A stretch of 12,640 nucleotides of DNA from Candidatus Saccharibacteria bacterium UBA4727 (GTDB taxonomy: Bacteria > Patescibacteriota > Saccharimonadia > Saccharimonadales > Saccharimonadaceae): positions 34,815-47,454 of the forward strand of contig DHJF01000014.1 in assembly GCA_002404195.1 (NCBI GenBank). The letters run 5' to 3'. The notes below the pieces were generated by a model, which was not told where the DNA came from, did not search any database, and saw only the letters and a program-made list of their open reading frames with translations. Positions 1-7,729 of this stretch are shown here, one piece after another. Position numbers and translations under genes: made by a program. Position 1 is the first letter of the stretch. Every line of letters begins with the position of its first letter.

Positions 1-570
1 GGTCAGCAAACGCGCATTATGAACACTATGTTTGGCCAGATGCAACAAGCTGTCACCTGCGAAACCTGTCACGGGCGCGGCCAGGTGCCAGAAGTGGTCT
101 GCACGGTCTGTAAAGGCAGGGGCACAGAGCGTCGCAAGCAGACCGTTACACTCAAAGTACCGGCTGGTATTGACGATGGTGCGACGATTCGCCTCAAAGA
201 ACGCGGTGAGGCAATTGGTGGCGGTGAACGCGGTGATCTCTATGTGAATATTCGCGTCAAGGCACACAAACGCTTTACTCGTGAAGGTGATATTATTTTG
301 TCCGAAGAGCATGTTAGCATGGTGGACGCGGCGCTGGGTACCGAAATTACGGTTGAAACAGTTGATGGCGATGTGCGCATGAAAATTCCGGCTGGCACGC
401 AAAGTGGCACCGACTTTAAACTCTCCGGTCACGGTGTACCGCACCTGCGTTCAACCACGCGTGGAGCGCAGATTGTCAGTATCGTGGTCGATATTCCGAC
501 CAAGCTGACGAAAAAGCAAAAAGACCTCCTCGAACAATTCGATGACGCCAAAAAACGCAGCCTCTTTTAG
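1..570 (+). CDS. dnaJ: Chaperone DnaJ (Hsp40), C-terminal part, truncated by the window edge
   Basis: This is the C-terminal part of the DnaJ co-chaperone, which delivers unfolded clients to DnaK and stimulates its ATPase in the cytoplasm. The reading frame is open from base 1, so the start lies outside the window; internal ATGs at 19 and 28 are not the real start. Counting from base 1, two CxxCxGxG zinc-finger repeats are visible (CETCHGRG and CTVCKGRG). They correspond to the third and fourth of the four repeats of type I DnaJ. They are followed by the two beta-barrel client-binding domains, including the family segment VPAGIDDGATIRL and the block ALGTEITVETVDGDVRMKIP. The J domain, the Gly/Phe region and the first two zinc repeats are missing only because of the window edge. 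The gene ends with TAG. No clear terminator follows, so read-through into the membrane-protein gene 57 bases downstream is possible. Confidence 0.95.
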   Translation, partial: GQQTRIMNTMFGQMQQAVTCETCHGRGQVPEVVCTVCKGRGTERRKQTVTLKVPAGIDDGATIRLKERGEAIGGGERGDLYVNIRVKAHKRFTREGDIILSEEHVSMVDAALGTEITVETVDGDVRMKIPAGTQSGTDFKLSGHGVPHLRSTTRGAQIVSIVVDIPTKLTKKQKDLLEQFDDAKKRSLF

Positions 571-627
571 ACTAGCGCAAACCTAAAACTTACGTTAAGC
601 TTATGCTAGTAATAGTGAGGTATTGAT

Positions 628-2976
628 GTGTCGTTTTTCTGGTTTTTAGTTGCAATTGTATTATTGATAGTTTTGTTGAGTCGTCAAAAACCGGCTTCGA
701 ATGACTACGACCGCGGGTTCTGGGATGGCTACCGTGCGCTTGGTAGCAGGGTCCAGGAACAACTTGAGCAACCGACGGTTGATTCAGACGCACTCCAAGC
801 GGCGGTTGCTGTTGGCTATGGTGGCGTAACGCCGCTGGCTGCTAGCCCAGCCAATGTTGCGCAGGAAGAGTTATTATATGAAGATCCAATCGTCGTTCCC
901 GCGGCACCGGTACTTAGTCCGCAGGCTCGTTCGCTTCGTAATCTCAATACCATTTTATATATGGCCAGCTTTTTATTAGTTGCGGCCGGCGCACTGTTTG
1001 TGTCTGCTGCCATGCCGAACGTCATCAAGCTGGTCGGCGTATGGCTGATTATCGTGCTGTTTTATGGGGTCGGCTATGTGCTTCATCAAAAAGTTGCCCG
1101 TCTGCGTCCGGCATCAATTGCCTTTTTAGGTACCGGCTTAGCGCTGATTCCTTTTGCTGGTTTTGCCTTGCAGGCTTACACCGCGATGGGGCCAAATGCT
1201 GCCTGGTTAACTACCTCCGTCGTTGGCGTTATCGCCTATTTTGTTGCGGCGATCCGATTGCAAAATCAAGTGGTGTCATACCTTGCGGTGGCCTTTGTCT
1301 TATCACTCGTGGCGTCTACGTCAGCCTCAGTCAGTATGGCGCTGGTCTGGCAGTTTGTTGTCATGATTGGCGTCGCACTCGCGGCCAGTAGTCTTGCGCT
1401 CGTCAAGCCAAGCTGGGTGCCGCCTATCTTTCGTGAACCAATTGAGCGTACCGGTCAGCTGGTAACGCCAGTTGTGTTGGTGGCAAGCCTTTTTGTCGGT
1501 AGTCATCTAAAGATATATGGCTACGAACTTATCTTTCTCGTCGCGGCAGTCTACTACGCTGTGGTGTGGCTGCAGACAAGACAGCTCATCTACGAAACCG
1601 CGCTGCGTGTCATTGTACCGGTGACGGGGCTTATCTATCTGTATGATTGGTCAAACGGTAACGCGACGGCAATGGGCCTCGGGCTCCTGGCTGTTGCCGT
1701 CATCCAGTTGGCATATTCATTGCTGCGCGTCATGGCGCCCGCTCACGCCAGTGTCGAACGAGTTTGGTTGATCGTGGCTCTCTGTCTTCACGCTGCTAGT
1801 TTTTCATTGTGGCAACAAGCGGATCAGGCGCATGTATTGAACGTTATCGCATTGCTGTTGCTTGGCTGTGCAAGTTTGGCGGCAATGTTGCGCCTACGGA
1901 GCGTTGGGTTTGGCGGTGTTGGCGTGATTGTTTCGTATATCTTGCCGTTTGTCGTGATACGACAGTGGCTTGAACCTGCGCTCGAATGGTGGGTATTGGC
2001 TGCGTGGTTCGTCTTTGCGGCAGCTGCGACGATAGCCGTCACGGCGATGTTGCGGCATCGTTCCTTAGCGCTGCGCGAACTACTCACGACTGCCTACCTT
2101 GGCTATGCCGGTCTTGCGGTGGTGACGGCATTATGGCAGAACACGTCAGGCTTTTCAACAAGTATCTTGGTGCTGGTGACGCTGATGATTGCAGCGGCTT
2201 CGTATGTCACCCGACAACCAAAAGTACTTATTTTGGCAGTCATAGCTTTGCCGTTGGCTGTCTTTTACGGCTGGAACTGGCTGGCGCTGCCACACCTATG
2301 GATGACGCTCGGGGTGGCTTGGACAGCGGCAACGTTTTGTTACCTTGGCTACGGTGTGGCATACAATAGCCACGACACCGAGCGTCAGATGATCTTTTTA
2401 TGGGCCACCTGGGTACTGCTTGGGCTCGGAGTGTTCATTAACGTCTTCGATCCGATAACTTCCACCGCAGCCGCGCTGACGTTGGTTCTTCTGGCGGCAA
2501 CGATTGCCGTTCACGGCTACACGACAAAGCGCCGCGACCTGATTGAAGCGGGTATTTACATGGCAACACTTGGGTTGCAGCGCTGGGTTGGTATCGCCGC
2601 GCCAGATGTCAATGTCGTGCTCTATGGCCACTGGTGGGCGCTGACGATTGCAGCAGTCACGTGGTTGTATGCCGAGCGCACGCAAACACGTCTGATTATC
2701 GGCCTGGCCTTTATGAGCGCCAGCTCGGCCGTGTATGCATTTAGTGAAGGCGGTTCATATCAGCTACTCTTTTTGGCGGAACACATCGCGCTGCTACTCT
2801 ACGGCGCACTGCGTCTTAAAAGCTGGGCACTGTGGTGGGGGCTGACCGGTGCATCGCTGGCGGTGGTGTATCTACTTGGCGGGTTCACCTTCTGGTCACT
2901 TGGATTCCTTGGCTTATTGCTCATCGGCATCGTCGTCTGGCGGCTACTGCGTAGCTCGAAAACGGTCAGTACTTAA
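628..2976 (+). CDS. Large polytopic membrane protein of unknown function
   Basis: This 782-residue protein has an N-terminal hydrophobic helix (about residues 3-17) and then a soluble stretch of about 90 residues (18-105) containing an aromatic and charged segment around DYDRGFWDGYRAL. From about residue 108 to the C terminus it is almost wholly hydrophobic, with roughly 20 predicted membrane helices and short basic loops. I see no catalytic motif. The overall plan resembles large bacterial multi-pass proteins of uncharacterised families such as DUF2157/DUF2339 or the SCO7613-type membrane proteins, but I cannot assign one. The start is GTG at 628, chosen because GTGAGG at 615-620 lies seven bases upstream as a Shine-Dalgarno site. 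The stop overlaps the stop of the convergent gene on the other strand. The function is unknown; an envelope role is only a guess. Confidence 0.85.
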   Translation: MSFFWFLVAIVLLIVLLSRQKPASNDYDRGFWDGYRALGSRVQEQLEQPTVDSDALQAAVAVGYGGVTPLAASPANVAQEELLYEDPIVVPAAPVLSPQARSLRNLNTILYMASFLLVAAGALFVSAAMPNVIKLVGVWLIIVLFYGVGYVLHQKVARLRPASIAFLGTGLALIPFAGFALQAYTAMGPNAAWLTTSVVGVIAYFVAAIRLQNQVVSYLAVAFVLSLVASTSASVSMALVWQFVVMIGVALAASSLALVKPSWVPPIFREPIERTGQLVTPVVLVASLFVGSHLKIYGYELIFLVAAVYYAVVWLQTRQLIYETALRVIVPVTGLIYLYDWSNGNATAMGLGLLAVAVIQLAYSLLRVMAPAHASVERVWLIVALCLHAASFSLWQQADQAHVLNVIALLLLGCASLAAMLRLRSVGFGGVGVIVSYILPFVVIRQWLEPALEWWVLAAWFVFAAAATIAVTAMLRHRSLALRELLTTAYLGYAGLAVVTALWQNTSGFSTSILVLVTLMIAAASYVTRQPKVLILAVIALPLAVFYGWNWLALPHLWMTLGVAWTAATFCYLGYGVAYNSHDTERQMIFLWATWVLLGLGVFINVFDPITSTAAALTLVLLAATIAVHGYTTKRRDLIEAGIYMATLGLQRWVGIAAPDVNVVLYGHWWALTIAAVTWLYAERTQTRLIIGLAFMSASSAVYAFSEGGSYQLLFLAEHIALLLYGALRLKSWALWWGLTGASLAVVYLLGGFTFWSLGFLGLLLIGIVVWRLLRSSKTVST

Positions 2977-3929
2977 GCGGCGACAAGCCAGCGGACGTAC
3001 TGCTGAACGCAGTCGCTCTTGGTGTCGCTGAAAGGATCGTTGTGAATATCAATACCGGGCGTGGCATTGATTTCAATTAAATAATGACGATTTGCTTCTT
3101 GGTCCCACATCATATCGACGCCACAAATCCCCAGGCCGAGTTTTTGCGATATTTTTTCCGCATCAGCAATCATGGCCGGTGTCACCAGATGTGTTGCCTC
3201 GCGTAAGCTGCCACCTAGGCTGACGTTGGCTGGGCCAGTGGTGCGAATCTTTTGGCCGAGGGCTGGAATGTCCTGGAGGGCGGTATCGAGGAATCGGCGC
3301 GCAGCTTGCATCTTAATGGGGAGGATCGACATGAACGCCGAGTCGTTGCGCGGCGAGCTGTTATTGGCGTCAATAATCAGCTGTTCGATAGTTGATGTGC
3401 CATCGCCAGTGACAGAAGCTGGCTCGCGTATAACGGCTGAACTGAATGTGCCGCCAACAGTCAGCAGTCGCACGTCGGCACCAATGATGTGTTGTTGTGC
3501 GATAACGCGTTTGCCATACTCTTTTGCATAGTCATATGCGCGACGCAATTCCTCTTTTGTTTTTATGTTCGTACTCACGCCAGAGCCGCCGTCGTTGCCG
3601 AGTGGTTTGGTGACAATCATGCGATGCGTCGCGAGGAATTTACGAGCGTCGCGGATACTCGAGCAAATAATTGAAGGAGGTGTCGAGATGGCAAGGTGGT
3701 CTGCTACGAGGGCGGTTCGAGCTTTGCTGCCTGCAATCGAAAGACCAATAGCCGAACTTTTTTCACTGCAGGTGCTAAATAAGAGCCGCGTTACGCCTTG
3801 CTGGTCGGTGTATTCAATCAGGCTTGTCGAGACATCAATAATAAAGGGATGAGCCTGTTGAACGATGAGCTCATCGTAGAGTAATCGGGTTGACCCACGT
3901 AAGTTTTGGCGTGCCTCGGTAGTTTTCAT
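2973..3929 (-). CDS. Cyanophycin-synthetase-type ATP-grasp ligase, stand-alone
   Basis: This 318-residue cytosolic protein is predicted to be a carboxylate-amine ligase that activates a carboxyl group as an acyl phosphate. The ATP-grasp fold is shown by the ATP-binding lysine K108 with a following glycine-rich loop (KPLGNDGGSGV). There is also a VTGDGTSTIEQLI block (173-185), N235, and the metal ligands D272 (GVDMMWD), E287 and N289 (EINATPGI). The V-x-G-D-G-x-x-TI block and the EINATPGIDIH ending are typical of the ATP-grasp module of cyanophycin synthetase and GshF rather than of RimK. The Mur-ligase-like domain of cyanophycin synthetase and the GshA-like domain of GshF are both absent, so it is not a cyanophycin synthetase. 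The ATG at 3929 (minus) has GGAG eight bases upstream. It is transcribed divergently from the metalloprotease-like gene at 4177. The substrate is unknown. Confidence 0.85.
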   Translation of the reverse strand: MKTTEARQNLRGSTRLLYDELIVQQAHPFIIDVSTSLIEYTDQQGVTRLLFSTCSEKSSAIGLSIAGSKARTALVADHLAISTPPSIICSSIRDARKFLATHRMIVTKPLGNDGGSGVSTNIKTKEELRRAYDYAKEYGKRVIAQQHIIGADVRLLTVGGTFSSAVIREPASVTGDGTSTIEQLIIDANNSSPRNDSAFMSILPIKMQAARRFLDTALQDIPALGQKIRTTGPANVSLGGSLREATHLVTPAMIADAEKISQKLGLGICGVDMMWDQEANRHYLIEINATPGIDIHNDPFSDTKSDCVQQYVRWLVAA

Positions 3930-4021
3930 GACATATTCTCCAGTTTAAAACCTGAATATGATCTTGTGGGCTATGGAGCGAGCTAGCACGAATCCGTAAA
4001 GAGGCAATTGTATTACTTTAT

Positions 4022-4050
4022 ATTATACGAAATTTATGTCTATTTCGCAA
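4022..4050 (-). promoter_or_regulatory. Sigma70-type promoter for the minus-strand ATP-grasp gene
   Basis: On the minus strand, TTGCGA (4045-4050) and TATAAT (4022-4027) are 17 bases apart, close to the housekeeping consensus. The predicted transcription start is near 4015, giving a leader of about 85 bases before the ATG at 3929. This leader is unlike those of several neighbouring genes, which have almost none. Confidence 0.6.
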
Positions 4051-4135
4051 GCGGACGCTACCAGTTGCGGTGCTCGGACGGGATAGTCTCTCTCGGTACC
4101 TTGAGGAGTGCGCTCGGGTCGGAAACGGATAACCC

Positions 4136-4164
4136 TTGACTATTATGGCAATCTGTGATATAAT
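4136..4164 (+). promoter_or_regulatory. Strong extended -10 promoter of the 4177 gene
   Basis: TTGACT (4136-4141) and a perfect TATAAT (4159-4164) are separated by 17 bases, and TG at 4156-4157 makes an extended -10. The predicted transcription start is near 4171, about six bases before the ATG at 4177. The mRNA would therefore be leaderless or nearly so. An in-frame TAA at 4171-4173 rules out a more upstream start codon. Confidence 0.75.
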
Positions 4165-4176
4165 CGTCGATAAATA

Positions 4177-5928
4177 ATGAACACACACAAACAGACATCT
4201 GAAGGGTATAACGGCATCTATCTCGAGCGAAGTGCCGTTGATGCCCGCGCTCTTGTCGAGAAGCTTGTTGCTGAACCAGAAATGCCGCTAGATGAGACTG
4301 AGATGACAGAGGCGCGTCAGTTTGAACGTGCAATTAATAACTACGAACTTCGCGAGGGAGTAACCCTTGCCGATGTGCTGCGACAGCATAAAAGTGAGGA
4401 TGTGACGGCGCCATTCTTTTTCGCTGAGGCTTTTATTCATGGCGATGTCAGCCACGAAGGTATTGCGTTGCCGACATTTACGTCGTCGGACGATGTCTAT
4501 CGGTGGATTGCGACAAGCGTTCGCGATAAAACGCTGACGTCACAGGTTCTTCAAGAATTGTCGACGACTAGCACCAATGTCTATAAGCAGACGATGATTG
4601 AGGCACTCACGAGTGGACAGCAACCGCCGGCCGAACAGTTCGATTGCCAATCAATCGTCACGAATCCTGAAAGGTTTATTCAATCAGCTGCCGATATTCA
4701 GACGGTGCGTGCATATCTATTGGGGCTCCGAGGTCAATATAAGCGTGACGCTGTTGCGGTTGACGGTGCAAAGCGAGCAACGGTGGATATGTATCTTGCG
4801 AAGACGAATAGCTTTTTAGCTGCTGATATTCCGGTTGCCAATTATTTGAGAAATCAATCACAGCTCGTTAGCGACAGCGAAACGAGTGCCGTTGCATCAG
4901 AAATCATTCCGCGGGGTTTGCGTAGTGCGCTCAACACACCGAAGTCACGAGAAGCAACCTTTAAACGTCTTGATTTTCTTCGCAACGGTCTTGGTGTCGA
5001 TGCAACTGGTCATGCTTCTGTCGTTTCGAGCGAGGTGCAGTCGGTGGCAAGCCTAGAAGCCGAAGACGCGGTTTTTACCAAAGCTGAAATGAAAAAGCTC
5101 CAAAGTGTTATGGTTGAGCCCGTCACTATGCTGCATATCTTCGAAAATATTATCGCAAGTGCAAGCCTGCTCAGCAGCGAGCCGGCCGAGATGTGGTCAA
5201 AGGAGCGGACGCATCGCGCGGCTGACGAACTTTTTCAAGTGGTCATTAATCCTACAAAAGCAACATTTAATGTTGAAGGACGCAGCGGTGCTTTTAAGGT
5301 GCCACCAATGCCACGATCGCTATATGACGTGTTGGTTGTCGGTACGCATGAGTTGACGCATATTAATCAGGCACAAGCAAGCGAAGCATTGAAAGCTGAT
5401 CTTATGATTGCCGACGTGAAAGGGCGCCGCATTTCGATGCTTAGCGAGGCGGGTGCCAACATGGAGCAGCGTATGGCTGAACGGAAGTTGTTTGGAGCAA
5501 GTAAACCTGTGGCTATGACCTATGCTCGTGCCCTGCAATCACTCGAGACGGATGGTACTATGTTCGATGCGGTGAAAGCTTTTTATGATGAGAAGCGCCG
5601 TGCTTTTCCTGAGATAAGCCCGGCCGCTGCTGCCGATGAAGCATCTGATCGCGTACTACGGCTTGTGCGGAGCGGTGGACTTAGTTCGCAGCCAATGGTC
5701 TATGCCGAGGAATCGATTTTAATGAGCGAACTAGAGACTGCGAGCCCAGATGTGCGTGCGAGAGCAACGGCTATTACGGGTATTGACTTGGTGGATCAAG
5801 TTCGATTGCATCGCTTCGGACTATTGCCAGAGATTAAGGCGCAGTCGATTGACTGGATGCAGCTTGTTGTGGCTGAGCTACAGCCGTACATTGACGAAGC
5901 ATTAGCGGCAACTAACGATGAGGTATAA
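4177..5928 (+). CDS. Putative zinc metallopeptidase, DUF1704 (QEGLA/TyrCP)-like
   Basis: This 583-residue protein has no signal peptide or membrane helix, so it should be cytosolic. The N-terminal two thirds look mostly helical and unfamiliar. The recognisable part is a zincin site: H391-E-L-T-H395 (HExxH), followed 28 residues later by E424 in SEAGA, which could be the third zinc ligand as in gluzincins. The layout recalls DUF1704 proteins (bacterial QEGLA proteins and eukaryotic tubulin tyrosine carboxypeptidases), in which an HExxxH motif is followed by the glutamate of QEGLA. Here the first motif is HExxH and the second is altered, so the membership is a hypothesis. The product probably hydrolyses a peptide bond, perhaps reversing the work of the adjacent ligases. 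The start is fixed by an in-frame TAA at 4171. There is no Shine-Dalgarno site, consistent with a leaderless mRNA. An ATP-grasp gene follows after nine bases. Confidence 0.7.
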   Translation: MNTHKQTSEGYNGIYLERSAVDARALVEKLVAEPEMPLDETEMTEARQFERAINNYELREGVTLADVLRQHKSEDVTAPFFFAEAFIHGDVSHEGIALPTFTSSDDVYRWIATSVRDKTLTSQVLQELSTTSTNVYKQTMIEALTSGQQPPAEQFDCQSIVTNPERFIQSAADIQTVRAYLLGLRGQYKRDAVAVDGAKRATVDMYLAKTNSFLAADIPVANYLRNQSQLVSDSETSAVASEIIPRGLRSALNTPKSREATFKRLDFLRNGLGVDATGHASVVSSEVQSVASLEAEDAVFTKAEMKKLQSVMVEPVTMLHIFENIIASASLLSSEPAEMWSKERTHRAADELFQVVINPTKATFNVEGRSGAFKVPPMPRSLYDVLVVGTHELTHINQAQASEALKADLMIADVKGRRISMLSEAGANMEQRMAERKLFGASKPVAMTYARALQSLETDGTMFDAVKAFYDEKRRAFPEISPAAAADEASDRVLRLVRSGGLSSQPMVYAEESILMSELETASPDVRARATAITGIDLVDQVRLHRFGLLPEIKAQSIDWMQLVVAELQPYIDEALAATNDEV

Positions 5929-5929
5929 T
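5924..5929 (+). promoter_or_regulatory. Possible -10 box for the 5938 gene, overlapping the upstream stop codon
   Basis: A perfect TATAAT lies eight bases before the ATG at 5938 and contains the TAA stop of the upstream gene (5926-5928). No good -35 is found at 16 to 18 bases; TTGACG at 5891-5896 is too far away (27 bases). The 5938 gene has no well-placed Shine-Dalgarno site; GAGG at 5920-5923 is 14 bases away. The box could give a leaderless transcript, or it could be a chance match with the gene read from the upstream promoter. Confidence 0.4.
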
Positions 5930-5937
5930 ACGGATAG

Positions 5938-6834
5938 ATGAAAAAAATTATAGTGTTTGTTGGCCAGGTGATTGGTTCTGGTAAGCAACTCGTCGAAGTG
6001 ATGAATCAGTATTCACAAGATGAGTTTGTCGTGATGTGCTACAGCGACGTGCTTGTTTCGGTTCATGATGGTACTGTCGCGATGTTGGACGTTGCTGGCC
6101 GTGATATTTTTGACGGCGTTAGTTGTGTGTATCTACGAGGGTTATCAAACGAATCGCTGCGTCATGTGTTAGCTGCATACGCCGCAAGTGTCGGCGTGCC
6201 AGTTATTAACGAGGCATCATATCGCTACGAAGCAATGAGCAAGATTGAACAGTACGTTACCTTGGCTCTGGCTGGTGTTCCTGTGCCGGATAGTGTCTAC
6301 GTGCAGCGCAAGGACTATTATCAGTATGTTCCAGCGTTGCTCGGCTGTGACATGCCGATCGTCGCAAAGTCAATTACCGGTAAAAACGGCAAAGATAACG
6401 TCCTCGTAAGTGATGAGCGGGAGCTTGCCGCCGTAGCGGTTGACCATCCTGTTTTTCAGCCATTTATACCAAATACGTTCGACTATCGTGTGATTGTTGC
6501 TGGTGGTGAAGTGATTTTGACCTATAAGCGGACACGTCGCGCCGAAACGAGCGTGTACCAAAACAACATCAGCCGTGGCGGTACCGCCGAGATTGTGAGT
6601 TTGCCAGAGCATCTGAAATTGATGGCTATCACGGCAGCGCAGGCGGTTGGCAGAGATCTTGCCGGACTCGACATCCTGCCAAGCACGGACGGCCGCACGA
6701 ACGTAGTCCTTGAGGTCAATTTTAACTTTGGGAAGCCATTATTTAATGATGATGATGTGCAGGAGGTAGCGTATCATCGCAAGCTTGCGGCCTATTTCTC
6801 TAAGCGAGCGACAAAAGGAGACATTCATGACTAA
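5938..6834 (+). CDS. RimK-like ATP-grasp ligase, paralogue A
   Basis: This 298-residue cytosolic protein is predicted to be an ATP-dependent carboxylate-amine ligase of the RimK/glutathione-synthetase group. It has a Rossmann-like N terminus (KKIIVFVGQ), then a helix with K103 (SKIEQYVTLALAGVPVP), the ATP-binding K144 (PIVAKSITGKNGKDN) and the DYR motif at 182-184. N210 follows in NNISRGG, and the metal ligands are D245, E259 and N261 (LEVNFN). All core catalytic positions are present. It differs from true RimK in the N-terminal domain and in the EVNFNFGKP segment, where RimK has EVNASPG, so its substrate probably differs. An in-frame TAG at 5935-5937 directly precedes the ATG, fixing the start. 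It is a diverged paralogue of the next gene, which it overlaps by eight bases. I infer that it acts with the metallopeptidase-like protein encoded just upstream. Confidence 0.85.
   Translation: MKKIIVFVGQVIGSGKQLVEVMNQYSQDEFVVMCYSDVLVSVHDGTVAMLDVAGRDIFDGVSCVYLRGLSNESLRHVLAAYAASVGVPVINEASYRYEAMSKIEQYVTLALAGVPVPDSVYVQRKDYYQYVPALLGCDMPIVAKSITGKNGKDNVLVSDERELAAVAVDHPVFQPFIPNTFDYRVIVAGGEVILTYKRTRRAETSVYQNNISRGGTAEIVSLPEHLKLMAITAAQAVGRDLAGLDILPSTDGRTNVVLEVNFNFGKPLFNDDDVQEVAYHRKLAAYFSKRATKGDIHD
6814..6820 (+). promoter_or_regulatory. Shine-Dalgarno site that fixes the start at 6827
   Basis: AAAGGAG lies six bases before the ATG at 6827. It sets the start there rather than at an in-frame ATG 42 bases upstream. 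The site lies inside the end of the upstream gene. Confidence 0.8.
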
Positions 6835-7729
6835 CGCAAAACGATTACTTTTTTTGGGGCGGCGCGAGGATCGTGCTCAGTATGATACAGCCGGCAGCAT
6901 GCGGCGACTGCTCGAGACTGAGTCATCGTCGATAGTCTACGAATCAAGTGACTTTGAAGATCTTTTGTTTGAGTTTGACGGTACTGACCTGCGTATTACC
7001 GATGCTGTTAAGGGCTATGACGTGCGGCAATTCGACGGCGTCTTTTTGGTAGGCTGGTTCAGGACTAAGCAGCTTGAGGACGTCGCGCTATCGGTTTCCC
7101 AGTATCTACTTTTTCATAATGTCAAAGTGCTCAATAGTGAAGCTGCCTATACAAGGTCGCGCGCGAAGATTAGTCAGTACGTTATTGCCGCGCTGCACGG
7201 TGTCAGCATGACGCCGTTTCTTTTCTCGCTTGATTCGCAGCACTTACTGTCACGCGACGTAGACCTACCAGTGATTGCAAAGTCGATTTCCGCATCGCGC
7301 GGTAACGACAACTACTTGGTACATACTGCGCCTGAGCTTCGAGAAATTATCACGGGTAGTCCTGATGTTCACTTTGTTCTCCAGGACTATGTACCGAACG
7401 AGGGTGATTTTCGTATTATCGTTGCGGGAGGACAGGTACGGCTGGCAATTTATCGTCAAGCGCAAGGCGGAACACATCTTAATAACACGTCGAAAGGCGG
7501 CGCTAGCTCAATCGTACCGAGCGACGAGCTGGATGAAAAGCTGCGTCAGGACGCCGTACTGCTCGCGAGGTTACTGCGTCGCGAGGTAACCGGCGTTGAT
7601 ATGATTATCCACCGCGAAACTGGGCAGCACTACCTGCTTGAGATTAATAACATGCCGCAACTCAGTACGGGCAGCCAGCTGTCACATAAAGCTGCAATAC
7701 TCACCGATTTCTTTGAAGAGTGGTTATAG
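6827..7729 (+). CDS. RimK-like ATP-grasp ligase, paralogue B
   Basis: This 300-residue protein is a paralogue of the gene before it. It has a Rossmann-like N terminus (KRLLFLG), a shared central helix (KISQYVIAALHGV) and ATP-binding K152 (PVIAKSISASRGND). Next come DFR at 194-196, N220 (NNTSKGG) and metal ligands D258, E272 and N274 (LLEINNMPQL). The catalytic set looks intact. It is predicted to join an amine to a carboxylate using ATP; the substrate is unknown. The start overlaps the last eight bases of the upstream gene (ATGACTAA), which suggests translational coupling and roughly matched amounts of both enzymes. The two products could act in sequence or as a heteromer. Its TAG stop overlaps by six bases the end of the opposing ATP-grasp gene. 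Confidence 0.87.
   Translation: MTNAKRLLFLGRREDRAQYDTAGSMRRLLETESSSIVYESSDFEDLLFEFDGTDLRITDAVKGYDVRQFDGVFLVGWFRTKQLEDVALSVSQYLLFHNVKVLNSEAAYTRSRAKISQYVIAALHGVSMTPFLFSLDSQHLLSRDVDLPVIAKSISASRGNDNYLVHTAPELREIITGSPDVHFVLQDYVPNEGDFRIIVAGGQVRLAIYRQAQGGTHLNNTSKGGASSIVPSDELDEKLRQDAVLLARLLRREVTGVDMIIHRETGQHYLLEINNMPQLSTGSQLSHKAAILTDFFEEWL

Noticed and set aside
571..627. Possible terminator and promoter between dnaJ and the membrane-protein gene (CTTACGTTAAG, TATGCT)
   Set aside because: The inverted repeat has only four pairs and no T-run, and the -10-like box has no matching -35.
3172..3852. Plus-strand open frames of 60 to 119 codons opposite the ATP-grasp gene, and a similar 127-codon frame within the membrane-protein gene
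   Set aside because: They lie in alternative frames of clearly conserved genes, show no domain or ribosome site, and are best explained as shadows.
2973..3929. Full cyanophycin synthetase (CphA)
   Set aside because: Only the ATP-grasp module is present; the Mur-ligase-like half is missing and no fragment of it lies next to the gene.
3955..3996. A 13-codon open frame (MILWAMERASTNP) in the same spacer
   Set aside because: It has no ribosome site and no promoter at leaderless distance, and it is too short to judge.
4036..4086. A 16-codon open frame (MSISQADATSCGARTG) in the 3930-4176 spacer, considered as a graspetide-like precursor peptide
   Set aside because: It has no ribosome site, no acidic or threonine-rich core repeat, and lies under the minus-strand promoter. 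Nothing supports translation.
5891..5929. TTGACG at 5891-5896 as the -35 partner of TATAAT at 5924-5929
   Set aside because: The spacing of 27 bases is far outside the 16 to 18 range for sigma70-type promoters.
6785..6826. Upstream in-frame ATG at 6785 for the second RimK-like paralogue
   Set aside because: It would overlap the previous gene by 50 bases and add 14 residues unlike the start of the paralogue. The ATG at 6827 has a strong Shine-Dalgarno six bases upstream.
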